DNA of 64,000 nucleotides from positions 62,001-126,000 of the forward strand of contig NZ_JASEEQ010000013.1 in NCBI RefSeq assembly GCF_030019515.1, in the 5' to 3' direction. A program made the translations under genes and the position numbers. Source of the stretch: Nocardioides sp. (GTDB lineage Bacteria > Actinomycetota > Actinomycetes > Propionibacteriales > Nocardioidaceae). The notes below the pieces were generated by a model that was given only the letters and a program-made list of their open reading frames with translations, was not told the DNA's origin and ran no database searches. Below are positions 24,116 through 33,622 of the stretch, piece by piece; the first letter of the stretch is position 1; the number at the start of each line of letters is the position of its first letter.

Positions 24116-24511
24116 GTGACCACGAAGCTCGCGCACCCTGTCCCCAGCAGCGTCCTCAGCAGCGTCCCCGGCAGCGTCCTCCGCGGCGTCCTCCGCAGCA
24201 CCGTCGTGCTCTTCGCGGGGTCGCTCGTCCTCCTGGCCTCCGGCCCGGCGGGCGCCGACACCCCGGAGGGGTGGCCCGTCGCCGACGGCGTCGACCCGGT
24301 GTACGCGGTGCTGCTGCTCGGTGGCGTGCCCGCGCTGCTGATCGCGGTGATCACCCTGCTGGTGATGGTCCCGGGTCGACGCGAGCGGCACGCGCTCGCC
24401 GCCGGCCAGGCCGACGACCAGTGGTTCGGCGGTCCGCGCCAGGGCACGGCCGAGCTGCCGCCCGCCGAGGCCGGCGCGACAGGCTCCGGGGGCGCAAGTG
24501 CGCGCTGGTGA
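24116..24511 (+). CDS. Two-helix membrane protein with repeat-containing leader
   Basis: A 131-residue hypothetical protein. The N-terminal region holds five tandem four-residue units (PSSV, LSSV, PGSV, LRGV, LRST) before the first hydrophobic helix (VVLFAGSLVLLASGPAGA, possibly a cleaved signal). A short loop and a second helix (VYAVLLLGGVPALLIAVITLLVMV) follow, then a hydrophilic tail. It overlaps the next gene by 14 bases. The pairing of a small membrane protein with a TPM-like domain protein suggests that the two act together. No named family is recognised. Confidence 0.6.
   Translation: MTTKLAHPVPSSVLSSVPGSVLRGVLRSTVVLFAGSLVLLASGPAGADTPEGWPVADGVDPVYAVLLLGGVPALLIAVITLLVMVPGRRERHALAAGQADDQWFGGPRQGTAELPPAEAGATGSGGASARW
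24143..24202 (+). repeat. 12-bp coding tandem repeat
   Basis: Five imperfect 12-base units of the type CCCAGCAGCGTC / CTCCGCGGCGTC run in frame and encode the four-residue repeat of the membrane-protein leader. Confidence 0.65.
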
Positions 24512-24878
24512 GCTGGGCGGCGCGGAGCGGTTCGCCATCGAGGACGCGATCCGGACGGCCGAGCAGGTCTCGCGCTACGAGTTCAGCGTGTTCGTCGGGC
24601 GAGCCGACGGCGAGCCGCGCGCGTTCGCCACGCGGCTGCACCGCTCGCTGGTCGCACCCGAGCGCAGCGTCCTGATCCTGGTCGACCCGGCCGCGCGGGC
24701 CCTCGAGGTCGTCACCGGCGCGGTCGTCCGCAGCCACCTCACCGACGCCGAGGTCGAGCTGACCGCGCTGCAGATGCAGACGACCTTCGCCGAGGGCGAC
24801 CTCGTCGGCGGGCTGCGGCGCGGCATCCAGATGCTCGCCGACCATGCGCGCGGCCCCGAGACCCTCCACTCGGACTGA
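24498..24878 (+). CDS. DUF5130/TPM-like domain protein
   Basis: A 126-residue soluble protein. Segments such as ERFAIEDAIRTAEQVSRYEFSVFV, a basic middle, SVLILVDPAARALEVVTGAVV and GDLVGGLRRGIQMLADHA match the layout of DUF5130, a short actinobacterial relative of the TPM domain seen in photosystem-II repair and membrane-bound proteins of unknown activity. The GTG start at 24498 lies inside the end of the upstream membrane-protein gene, which suggests coupling. Function is unknown; a role at the inner membrane surface is inferred from its partner. Confidence 0.6.
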   Translation: MRAGELGGAERFAIEDAIRTAEQVSRYEFSVFVGRADGEPRAFATRLHRSLVAPERSVLILVDPAARALEVVTGAVVRSHLTDAEVELTALQMQTTFAEGDLVGGLRRGIQMLADHARGPETLHSD

Positions 24879-24943
24879 CTTGCTGTAGGGCGCGTGAGGT
24901 CCGTGAGTGGGCATGGCGATCGGCCCCGAGCCGGAACGGGCAA

Positions 24944-24970
24944 GGGCGGTGACCGAAGCGGTCACCGCCC
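24944..24970. terminator. Perfect 11-bp hairpin, convergent terminator
   Basis: Arms GGGCGGTGACC (24944-24954) and GGTCACCGCCC (24960-24970) with loop GAAGC. It lies between the DUF5130 gene and the oppositely transcribed pepN, so it can end both transcripts. Confidence 0.8.
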
Positions 24971-24998
24971 TCCATCGTCCCACTCAGTCGTCCCACCG

Positions 24999-25056
24999 GA
25001 TCTCGACGAGACCGTCGCGGCTTCGTCCCTCAGCCGCGGCGCTTGCTCAATCCGGC
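24999..25056. repeat. Intergenic palindromic repeat, copy 4
   Basis: Starts GATCTCGACGAGACCGTCGC and contains GGCTTCGTCCCTCAGCCGCG, ending GCTTGCTCAATCCGG. It is diverged at its right end compared with the other copies and lies next to the pepN stop. Confidence 0.5.
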
Positions 25057-25081
25057 GGAGCCCACGCGCCGCATTCGTTCC

Positions 25082-27658
25082 TCATGCGTCGCTGCTCCGC
25101 GCATCCTTGGCTTGGGCGGCGAGCGCCCGGGCGACGTCCGCACGGCCCTCGCGCACGTAGCGCTTGGCGGCCGGGTTCGCGGCGGAGGACTCCAGCCAGC
25201 CGTCGACCCGGTCGAGCAGGTCCTGGCTCGCGAGCTGCTTGGGGAAGATGAACTCCAGAGCGGTGGAGGCCCGCTGGGTGCCCTTCTCCTCCCACATGGT
25301 GTCGGCCGCCTCGAGGTACTTCTCGACGTACGGCGCCAGCACCTCGTCCTGGCCGAACACCTGGAAGGCCAGCACCACGCTGCGCTGGGTCTCGTTGGCG
25401 ACGTCGTCGCGGACCATCGCGATCTCCCACGCCTCGGCCTTCGCGTCGGCGGTCGGGCGCAGGGCCCGGGAGGCAGCCGCGTGCTCCTGCCCGGAGATCG
25501 TGTTGTCGCGGGCCAGCTCCTCGGCGATCCGGTCGGCGTCGGCGCGTCCGTTCTTCGCCAGCCCGCCGAGCAGGGTCCACCGCAGGTCGGTGTCCACTGC
25601 CAGTCCCTCGAACGTGAGCGTGCCGTCGAGCAGGCCCTCGAGGTCGTCCAGTGCCGCCTCGCTGTGGGCCGCGCCGGCGTACGCGCGAGCGAACGAGAGC
25701 TGGTGGTCGCTGCCGGCCTCGGCGTTGTCGAGCAGCTTGCGCAGGCCCTGCTCCCAGGTCGCCCGCAGGGCGGACCGGTTCTCCGGGGCCGAGTACAGCG
25801 TGGCCGCCTGGGCTGCGTACGTCGGGATCCGGCTCACGCCGAACGCGTCGGTCTCGCTGCCGATGCCGCTGAGCACGAGCGCGACGAAGTCCGTCGCGCT
25901 CATCTCCGCGTCGCGGGTCATGTCCCAGGCCGCTCCCCAGCACAGCGCGCGCGCGAGCGAGTCGTCGAGGGTCGCGATCCCGCCCACGACGGTGGCCAGC
26001 GAGCGCTCGTCGAGACGGATCTTTGCGTACGCCAGGTCGCCCTCGTTGAGCAGCAACAGGTCCGGCTGGCGCTGGCCGACGAGCTCGGCGACCTCGGTGA
26101 GCGCCCCGGCGACGTCGGTCTCGAAGGAGGTACGGCGGACCAGCCGACGGTTCCCCGCGGCGTCGGGCACCGCGTCGTAGAGGCCCACGCCGAGCCGGTG
26201 CCGGCGCAGCGTCGGCTGCTCGGCCGCAGCGGTCTGGCGGATCGCGAAGGAGGAGTAGCTGCCCTCGTCGTCGAGCTCGAACTCGGCCGTCAGCGTGTTC
26301 ACGCCCGAGGTCTGGAGCCACTCCTGGGCCCACGCCTCGAGGTCCCGGCCCGAGGACGCCTCGAGGGCGGCCAGCAGGTCCTTGAACTCGGTGTTGCCGT
26401 ACTCGAACTTCTTGAAGTAGGTGCGCACGCCCTTCAGGAAGTTCTCCAGGCCGACCCAGGCGACCAGCTGCTTGAGCACCGAGGCGCCCTTGGCGTAGGT
26501 GATGCCGTCGAAGTTGACCTCGACCGCGCGCAGGTCGACGTTGTCCGCGGCGATCGGGTGGGTGCTGGGCAGCTGGTCCTGGCGGTAGGCCCAGTTCTTG
26601 CGGGCGTTGGTGAAGCCCGTCCAGACCTCGGTGAACTCGGTGGCCTCGACCGCCGCGTGGTAGCAGGCCCACTCGGCGAACGACTCGTTGAGCCACAGGT
26701 CGTCCCACCACTTCATGGTCACCAGGTCGCCGAACCACATGTGCGCCATCTCGTGGAGGATGACCTCGACCCGGAACTCGTAGAACGCCCGGTCCTGGCG
26801 GCTGCGCGGGAGGTACTCGTCGCGCAGCGTGACGCACCCGGCGTTCTCCATCGCGCCCATGTTGTACTCCGGCACGTAGAGCTGGTCGTACTTGCCGAAC
26901 GGGTAGGGGTAGTCGAAGGCGTCCTCGAAGTAGCCGAAGCCCTGCTCGGTGATCTTGACCAGCTCGTCGACGTCGAGGTGCTCCACGAGCGACTGGCGGC
27001 AGTAGTGACCCAGCGGGATGTCGCCGTGCTTGCCGCGGTAGACGTGCTGGACCTCGTGGTACTCGCCGGCGACGATCGCCGTCACGTAGGTCGACAGCGG
27101 CTTGGTCGGGGCGAACCGCCAGACGGCCTTGCCGCTCTGCCCGGCAACGGCCTCGGGCTCGGGCGACGGGGAGTTCGAGACGACCTTCCACCCCTCGGGG
27201 GCGGTGACGGTGAACGTGAACGGCGCCTTCAGGTCGGGCTGCTCGAACGTCGTGTAGACCCGTCGGGCGTCGGGGACCTCGAACTGCGAGTACGTGTAGA
27301 CCCGGTCGTCGGCGGGGTCGACGAACCGGTGCAGGCCCTCGCCGGTGCGCGAGTAGGTGCAGTCGGCCCGCACGACGAGCTCGTTCTCCGCGGCCAGGCC
27401 GGTCAGCGCGATCCGGCTGTCGGCGTACGCCGTGGCCGGGTCGACCGACTCGCCGTTCAGCGTGATCTCGTGGACGGTCGCGTCGACGAGGTCCGCGAAC
27501 GTCTCGGCGCCGGGCTCGGTGCAGGTGAACCGGATCGTGGTCGTCGAGCCGAAGGTCGCGTCGCCGGTCGTGAGGTCCAGGTCGATGGAGTACGAGGTGA
27601 CGTCCAGGAGCGCGGCGCGAGTCGCGGCCTCGTCCCGGGTGAGGTTGGTTCCAGGCAT
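25082..27658 (-). CDS. pepN: Aminopeptidase N (M1 family)
   Basis: An 858-residue zinc aminopeptidase that trims N-terminal residues from peptides in the cytosol. The exopeptidase motif GAMEN (in YNMGAMENAGCVTL) and zinc site HEMAHMWFGD followed by NESFAEW are intact. An N-terminal beta domain and a long ERAP1-like helical C-terminal domain complete the standard 850-870-residue architecture. The ATG at 27658 begins PGTNLTRDEA, typical of actinobacterial PepN; longer frames upstream are antisense to the ChrA gene. In M. tuberculosis pepN (Rv2467) also neighbours the Rv2466c gene, whose homologue lies nearby here. Confidence 0.96.
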   Translation of the reverse strand: MPGTNLTRDEAATRAALLDVTSYSIDLDLTTGDATFGSTTTIRFTCTEPGAETFADLVDATVHEITLNGESVDPATAYADSRIALTGLAAENELVVRADCTYSRTGEGLHRFVDPADDRVYTYSQFEVPDARRVYTTFEQPDLKAPFTFTVTAPEGWKVVSNSPSPEPEAVAGQSGKAVWRFAPTKPLSTYVTAIVAGEYHEVQHVYRGKHGDIPLGHYCRQSLVEHLDVDELVKITEQGFGYFEDAFDYPYPFGKYDQLYVPEYNMGAMENAGCVTLRDEYLPRSRQDRAFYEFRVEVILHEMAHMWFGDLVTMKWWDDLWLNESFAEWACYHAAVEATEFTEVWTGFTNARKNWAYRQDQLPSTHPIAADNVDLRAVEVNFDGITYAKGASVLKQLVAWVGLENFLKGVRTYFKKFEYGNTEFKDLLAALEASSGRDLEAWAQEWLQTSGVNTLTAEFELDDEGSYSSFAIRQTAAAEQPTLRRHRLGVGLYDAVPDAAGNRRLVRRTSFETDVAGALTEVAELVGQRQPDLLLLNEGDLAYAKIRLDERSLATVVGGIATLDDSLARALCWGAAWDMTRDAEMSATDFVALVLSGIGSETDAFGVSRIPTYAAQAATLYSAPENRSALRATWEQGLRKLLDNAEAGSDHQLSFARAYAGAAHSEAALDDLEGLLDGTLTFEGLAVDTDLRWTLLGGLAKNGRADADRIAEELARDNTISGQEHAAASRALRPTADAKAEAWEIAMVRDDVANETQRSVVLAFQVFGQDEVLAPYVEKYLEAADTMWEEKGTQRASTALEFIFPKQLASQDLLDRVDGWLESSAANPAAKRYVREGRADVARALAAQAKDARSSDA

Positions 27659-27722
27659 GCGACGCATCCTGCCACCCGGGTCGTGGTCGAGGAAAAGGAC
27701 ATGCGCCCGGCATGATGGGCCT

Positions 27723-28853
<1,131 letters not shown>

Positions 28854-28854
28854 C

Positions 28855-29481
28855 ATGACCTCCGACACGACCACCGACACCCGTTCCGGCGCTGACTTCT
28901 GGTTCGACCCGGCCTGTCCGTTCGCCTGGATCTCGTCGCGGTGGATCCTCGAGGTCGAGAAGGTCCGCGACATCGAGGTGACCTGGCACATCATGAGCCT
29001 GGCCTACCTCAACCAGGACAAGGACGTCTCGGACGACTACCGCGAGTTCCTCTCGACCGCCTGGGAGCCGGTGCGCGTGCTGATGGCCGCTGAGCAGAAG
29101 TACGGCAAGGAGGTCCTGCTGCCGCTGTACACGGCGATGGGCACCCGGATCCACATCGAGAAGCAGGACCGGGACCGCGCGATGGTCGAGGGGGCGCTCG
29201 CGGAGGCCGGTCTCGATCTGACGCTCGCCGACGCCATGGACGACTCGTCGTACGACGAGGCGATCGCGCGCTCCCACCACCTCGGCATGGACCAGGTCGG
29301 CAACGAGGTCGGCACCCCCACCATCGCGTTCGACGGACGAGCCTTCTTCGGGCCGGTGCTGAGCAAGGCCCCGCGCGGCGAGGACGCCGGCCGGATGTGG
29401 GACGCATTCGTCACACTCTCGGCCTACGAGCACTTCTACGAGCTCAAGCGCAGCCGCACCGAGACCCTCGACTTCACCTGA
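28855..29481 (+). CDS. Mycothiol-dependent nitroreductase-like DsbA-fold protein (Rv2466c family), monothiol
   Basis: A 208-residue thioredoxin-fold protein closely similar to M. tuberculosis Rv2466c (shared: ADFWFDP, SRWILEV-KVRDIEV, VRV--AAEQ, LYTAMG-RIH, VGTPTI, FFGPVLSK-PRGE-AG). Rv2466c uses mycothiol to reduce nitro drugs and disulfides through a CPWC pair. Here the motif is CPFA: Cys21 is kept but the resolving Cys is Ala24. The enzyme should therefore work by a monothiol, glutaredoxin-like cycle with mycothiol. It is cotranscribed with chrA upstream and a DinB/MDMPI-type gene downstream. Confidence 0.88.
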   Translation: MTSDTTTDTRSGADFWFDPACPFAWISSRWILEVEKVRDIEVTWHIMSLAYLNQDKDVSDDYREFLSTAWEPVRVLMAAEQKYGKEVLLPLYTAMGTRIHIEKQDRDRAMVEGALAEAGLDLTLADAMDDSSYDEAIARSHHLGMDQVGNEVGTPTIAFDGRAFFGPVLSKAPRGEDAGRMWDAFVTLSAYEHFYELKRSRTETLDFT

Positions 29482-29503
29482 CCGGCGCCCCTAGCGTGGG
29501 TGC

Positions 29504-30055
29504 ATGACGACCCACCACGCGCAGGCCGACTGGGGCGACGACGTCCGGGTGCTCGCGCGAGCGCTCGACCAGGCCGGCGACGTGCTCGACCAGGTGCATC
29601 GGGACCTCCTCGAGAGACCGACGCCCTGCGCTGACTGGGACGTCGCGGCCCTCGCCGACCACCTGGTGGCGACGCCCGCGAACTTCCTCGCGATGGCCCG
29701 CGGCGAGCAGCCGGACTGGTCGGCCCCGGCGCACGTCACCGAGGAGTGGGGCCCGGCGTTCCGCGTCGCGGCCGACGACCTGATCCACTGGTGGCACGAG
29801 CACGGCGGTGAGACGGAGTCGAGCGCGGACATGGCCACCGCCGAGCTCGCCGTGCACACCTGGGACCTGGCGCGGGCGATCGGCTTCCCCGTCGAGCGGC
29901 TCGACCGGGAGGTCGCCACCCGGGCGCTGGAGCTCCTGCGGTCCGGCCTGACGCCGGAGAACCGCAGCGGGGTGTTCGGCCCGGAGCAGTCGGCCGCCGA
30001 GGACGCCGGGACCTACGAGCGGCTCGCCGCGTTCGCCGGACGCCCGATCGACTGA
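29504..30055 (+). CDS. TIGR03086/MDMPI-type DinB-fold protein
   Basis: A 183-residue four-helix bundle of the mycothiol-dependent maleylpyruvate isomerase superfamily. The characteristic segments are PTPCADWDVAALADHLV near residue 43 and AELAVHTWDLARAIG near 115; His residues there would bind a metal ion. Family members are thought to be mycothiol S-transferases, many detoxifying antibiotics or electrophiles. It begins 22 bases after the Rv2466c-like gene, which supports a shared mycothiol-linked detoxification role. Confidence 0.8.
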   Translation: MTTHHAQADWGDDVRVLARALDQAGDVLDQVHRDLLERPTPCADWDVAALADHLVATPANFLAMARGEQPDWSAPAHVTEEWGPAFRVAADDLIHWWHEHGGETESSADMATAELAVHTWDLARAIGFPVERLDREVATRALELLRSGLTPENRSGVFGPEQSAAEDAGTYERLAAFAGRPID

Positions 30056-30073
30056 CCCGCCGGGCCGCCCCGG

Positions 30074-30754
30074 TCAGGTGCTCGCGGCGCCGCCGGCGGC
30101 CGTCGTCGCCGCGACCGCGGTGATGGCTGCCGTGGCGGCGACGATCGCGTCGCGGACCGCCTTGGCGGCCCAGTCGCCCTTCGCGATCTGCTTGGCCCGC
30201 TTGCGGACCTCGCCGGCGGAGAGGCCCTCGTGGTCGACCACCAAGTGCTGCTTGTCGATGGCCGACAGCAGCGCGACCAGCGCGCCGGTGCGCTCGTCCG
30301 GCTCGACCCCCTGGACGAGGACGGCGGTCAGCAGCCGGCGGACCTCCTGCTCGCGGCCGGAGTCGACCGCGGGCCAGCGGGTGCGCGGGAACAGCCCCAG
30401 CACCCGGTCGTCGTGACGCTCGAGGACGCCGCGTGCGGCGAGCCGCTCGGCGAGCGCGTCGCGCGTGCCCCTGCCGAGCCGGTCCACGAGGTCCCGCGCG
30501 GTGCGCGGCTTCGCCGCCACGACGTCGTACGCCGTGCGCAGCACCGGGTCCTGCGGAGCCGCTCCCGCGACCGCTCGGACCCTCGCGGCGTGCCACACGC
30601 CCGTCGTCTCCTCGACCTCCACCGCGCCCGTGGTCGCGAGCTCAACCAGGAGGGCTCCGCCCAGCACGGTCTGCGGATAGGACGTCAGGGTGAGCTTGCC
30701 GCTGTCGTCGTCGAGCAGCAGGAGGAGCAGGTCCTCCGCGATGAGGGTGTCCAC
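30074..30754 (-). CDS. GPP34 (GOLPH3/Vps74-like) family protein
   Basis: A 226-residue soluble, mostly helical protein. The opening MDTLIAEDLLLLLLDDDSGK, the following GGALLVELATTGAVEVEE and the region LVQGVEPDERTGALVALLSAIDKQHLVV match the GPP34 domain. In eukaryotes the domain binds PI4P on Golgi membranes; actinobacteria carry many GPP34 proteins whose role is unknown, possibly in membrane trafficking-like or secondary-metabolite contexts. The C-terminus is an unusual Ala/Thr-rich tail that could be a hydrophobic anchor. It is divergent from metG. Confidence 0.85.
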   Translation of the reverse strand: MDTLIAEDLLLLLLDDDSGKLTLTSYPQTVLGGALLVELATTGAVEVEETTGVWHAARVRAVAGAAPQDPVLRTAYDVVAAKPRTARDLVDRLGRGTRDALAERLAARGVLERHDDRVLGLFPRTRWPAVDSGREQEVRRLLTAVLVQGVEPDERTGALVALLSAIDKQHLVVDHEGLSAGEVRKRAKQIAKGDWAAKAVRDAIVAATAAITAVAATTAAGGAAST

Positions 30755-30816
30755 CGGACCGACGCTAGCGCGATGCGGCGGTCAGGACCCGGGTCCCAGG
30801 TCCCTAGGATTGCCTC

Positions 30817-32604
30817 ATGAGTCATGTCCTCTCCGCCGTCGCCTGGCCGTACGCCAACGGTCCGCGCCACATCGGCCACGTGGCCGGTTTCGGCGTGCCG
30901 TCCGACGTCTTCAGCCGGTACATGCGGATGGCGGGGCACGACGTCTTGATGGTCTCCGGGTCGGACGAGCACGGCACGCCGATCCTGATCGCCGCCGACG
31001 AGGCGGGTCTCTCCCCGCAGGAGCTGGCCGACCGCAACCACCGGGTCATCGCCGAGGACCTGACCTCGCTCGGCCTGACCTACGACCTCTACACGCGCAC
31101 GACGACGCGCAACCACCACGCGGTCGTGCAGGAGCTGTTCCTGGGGGTCTACGAGAACGGCTACTTCGTCGAGCAGACGACGTACGGCGCGATCTCGCCC
31201 TCGACCGGACGGACGCTGCCGGACCGCTATATCGAGGGCACCTGCCCGATCTGCGGCTACGACGGCGCGCGTGGCGACCAGTGCGACAACTGCGGCAACC
31301 AGCTCGACCCGCACGACCTGATCGACCCGCGCTCGAAGATCAACGGCGAGGCGCCGGAGTTCATCGAGACCCAGCACTTCTTCCTGGACCTGCCCGCGCT
31401 GGCCGACGCGCTGGGGGAGTGGCTCGACGGTCGCGAGGCGACCGGCCTCTGGCGGCCGAACGTGATCCGGTTCAGCCAGAACATCCTCAAGGAGATCCGG
31501 CCGCGGGCGATGACCCGTGACATCGACTGGGGCATCGCCGTGCCGCTCGACGGCTGGCGGGAGAACCCGACCAAGAAGCTCTACGTGTGGTTCGACGCGG
31601 TGATCGGCTACCTGTCGGCGTCCATCGAGTGGGCCCGCCGCATCGGTGACGACCAGCGGTGGCGGGAGTGGTGGAACGACCCCGAAGCGCTGTCGTACTA
31701 CTTCATGGGCAAGGACAACATCACCTTCCACAGCCAGATCTGGCCGGCCGAGCTGCTGGCCTACTCCGGGAAGGGCGCGAAGGGCGGCTCGCCGCGCGAG
31801 TACGGCGAGCTGAACCTGCCCACCGAGGTGGTCTCCTCGGAGTTCCTGACGATGGAGGGCCGCAAGTTCTCCTCCTCCAAGCGGGTCGTGATCTACGTGC
31901 GCGACCTGCTCAGCCGCTACCAGCCCGACGCGTTCCGCTACTTCGTGGCGGCGGCGGGCCCGGAGAACCAGGACTCCGACTTCACCTGGTCGGAGTTCGT
32001 GCGCCGCACCAACGACGAGCTCGTCGCGGGCTGGGGCAACCTGGTCAACCGCACGGCCACGCTGATCGCGAAGAACTTCGGCGAGATCCCGAAGGCCGGC
32101 GAGCTGACCGCCGATGACCAGGCCCTGCTCGACTCGGTCGGGGCGGCGTTCGGCACCGTCGGCGACCTGATCGGCCGGCACCGGCAGAAGCAGGCGATCG
32201 GCGAGGCGATGCGTGCGGTCGCGGAGGTCAACAAGTACGTCTCCGACTCCGAGCCCTGGAAGATCAAGGACGACCCCGACCGCCTCGGCACGATCCTGCA
32301 CGTGGTCGCGCAGTGCGTGGCCGACCTCAACCTGGTGCTGAGCCCGTTCCTGCCGTTCGCGGCCAACGAGGTGGACAAGGCGCTCGGCGGAGCCGGCGAC
32401 CTCGCGCCGATGCCGCGGATCGAGGAGGTCGACGACCTCGACGGGGGCGCGCCGTACCCGATCATCACCGGCGAGTACTCCGGCTTCCCCGCCTGGCAGC
32501 GCCGGCCGATCGTGCCCGGCACCCCGGTCTCGAAGCCCACGCCGATCTTCACCAAGCTCGATCCGTCGATCGTCGACGAGGAGCTCGCCCGGCTGGCGGA
32601 CTGA
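30817..32604 (+). CDS. metG: Methionyl-tRNA synthetase
   Basis: A 595-residue class I aminoacyl-tRNA synthetase that charges tRNA-Met. The HIGH motif is in [10 protein letters not shown] near residue 17, the KMSKS-type loop reads EGRKFSSSK, and the inserted zinc knuckle carries two CxxC pairs ([14 protein letters not shown]). An anticodon-binding helical domain fills the C-terminus; the EMAP/tRNA-binding extension of some bacteria is absent. The 62-base divergent upstream region has no T-box-like leader. The gene is convergent with arfB. Confidence 0.97.
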   Translation: MSHVLSAVAWPYANGPRHIGHVAGFGVPSDVFSRYMRMAGHDVLMVSGSDEHGTPILIAADEAGLSPQELADRNHRVIAEDLTSLGLTYDLYTRTTTRNHHAVVQELFLGVYENGYFVEQTTYGAISPSTGRTLPDRYIEGTCPICGYDGARGDQCDNCGNQLDPHDLIDPRSKINGEAPEFIETQHFFLDLPALADALGEWLDGREATGLWRPNVIRFSQNILKEIRPRAMTRDIDWGIAVPLDGWRENPTKKLYVWFDAVIGYLSASIEWARRIGDDQRWREWWNDPEALSYYFMGKDNITFHSQIWPAELLAYSGKGAKGGSPREYGELNLPTEVVSSEFLTMEGRKFSSSKRVVIYVRDLLSRYQPDAFRYFVAAAGPENQDSDFTWSEFVRRTNDELVAGWGNLVNRTATLIAKNFGEIPKAGELTADDQALLDSVGAAFGTVGDLIGRHRQKQAIGEAMRAVAEVNKYVSDSEPWKIKDDPDRLGTILHVVAQCVADLNLVLSPFLPFAANEVDKALGGAGDLAPMPRIEEVDDLDGGAPYPIITGEYSGFPAWQRRPIVPGTPVSKPTPIFTKLDPSIVDEELARLAD

Positions 32605-32629
32605 GACGACACGCCCCATCCGCTCGGCC

Positions 32630-33055
32630 TCAGGCGTCCCGGACCCGCCCGCGCAGCGACTTGGTCCGTCCGCGCTGCTTCTTGGCGTCCAGCCGGCGCT
32701 GCTGGGAGCCGCGGGTCGGCTTGGTCGGGCGACGGGGTGGGGGCGGCGGTGCGAGGGCCTCGCGGAGCCGCTCGGCGAGCCGCTCCCGGGCGGCGACCCG
32801 GTTGCGGTGCTGGGAGCGGTGCTCGGTGGCGACCACCCGCACCGGCGAGCCGAGCCGGCCGACGACCCGGGCACGCTGAGCGTCGGTGAGGACCGTCGAC
32901 ACGGCCGCGTCGTACTCCAGCTCGACGCGGCTGTCGGTGGTGTTCACCGACTGCCCGCCCGGCCCCGGCGACCGGGAGAAACGCTCCACCAGCTCGGCCT
33001 CCGGGACCACGAGGCCGGAGGGCAGGCCCGGCCCGGGCGGGACGACGAGGTTCAT
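32630..33055 (-). CDS. arfB: Alternative ribosome-rescue factor ArfB (peptidyl-tRNA hydrolase)
   Basis: A 141-residue protein of the class I release-factor fold without codon-recognition domains. The catalytic GGQ lies in RSPGPGGQSVNTTDSRVEL near residue 35. The C-terminal tail is basic (KKQRGRTKSLRGRVRD), as needed to enter the empty mRNA channel of stalled ribosomes. ArfB releases nascent chains from non-stop complexes as a backup to tmRNA. It is separated by seven bases from the CoA-binding-protein gene upstream, so they may share a transcript. Confidence 0.92.
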   Translation of the reverse strand: MNLVVPPGPGLPSGLVVPEAELVERFSRSPGPGGQSVNTTDSRVELEYDAAVSTVLTDAQRARVVGRLGSPVRVVATEHRSQHRNRVAARERLAERLREALAPPPPPRRPTKPTRGSQQRRLDAKKQRGRTKSLRGRVRDA

Positions 33056-33062
33056 CCGCCGC

Positions 33063-33473
33063 TCAGCGCCGCTTGCGCCACTCGATCGCGGGGCAGGTGT
33101 CCATCACCATCGGGACGCCCGCCTGCGTCGTCCGCGCGAACGCGTCCTCGTCGATCACGCCGAGCTGGAACCACACGGCCTTCGCGCCGATGGTGACGGC
33201 CTGGTCGGCGAACTCACCGGCCGCCTCGGAGCGCCGGAAGACGTCCACGACGTCCACGGGGAACGGGATGTCGGCCAGGGTCGGGTAGCCCGGCTCGCCC
33301 AGCACCGTCGGGGCGTCCGGGTGCACCGGGACGATCCGCTTCCCGCGCTGTTGGAGCAGGGCGGCGATGGAGTACGCCGTCCGGCTCGGGTCGCCGGAGA
33401 GACCCACGACCGCCCAGGTCTCGCAGTCGTCGAGCATGAACCGGACCCGCTCCGGGTCCTGCCAGTCCGCCAT
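33063..33473 (-). CDS. CoA-binding domain protein (YccU-like)
   Basis: A 136-residue Rossmann-fold protein. It contains TWAVVGLSGDPSRTAYSIAALLQQRG, the CoA/NAD-binding start, followed by IVPVHPDAPTVLGEPGYPTLADIP and VDVVDVFRRSEAA. It ends TCPAIEWRK, typical of the stand-alone CoA_binding_2 family. These small proteins bind CoA and may be CoAlated under oxidative stress; enzymatic activity is not established. It is followed on the same strand by arfB. Confidence 0.86.
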   Translation of the reverse strand: MADWQDPERVRFMLDDCETWAVVGLSGDPSRTAYSIAALLQQRGKRIVPVHPDAPTVLGEPGYPTLADIPFPVDVVDVFRRSEAAGEFADQAVTIGAKAVWFQLGVIDEDAFARTTQAGVPMVMDTCPAIEWRKRR

Positions 33474-33569
33474 GGTCCCAGCCTAGTCAGGAGGGAAATC
33501 GCAGGAATCGATCAGAGTTCTGAGGTTCTGGCCCCGGCCGCGTCGCGGAGGAGTTACCGTGACCCGATC

Positions 33570-33593
33570 TCGCGCTACCGAGTGGTAGCGCGA
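33570..33593. promoter_or_regulatory. Perfect 10-bp palindrome upstream of a secreted-protein gene
   Basis: Arms TCGCGCTACC and GGTAGCGCGA with a four-base spacer GAGT, 30 bases before the ATG. No gene ends here, so it is not a terminator. It could be an operator or a 5' UTR stem-loop. An AGGAGTTACCGTGACC segment lies just upstream. Confidence 0.45.
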
Positions 33594-33622
33594 CCTGAGT
33601 TGCTCGGGAGGGAGCACTTTCC

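Noticed and set aside
30755..30816. T-box or other riboswitch ahead of metG
   Set aside because: The leader is only 62 bases and shows no T-box specifier, S-box or terminator structure.
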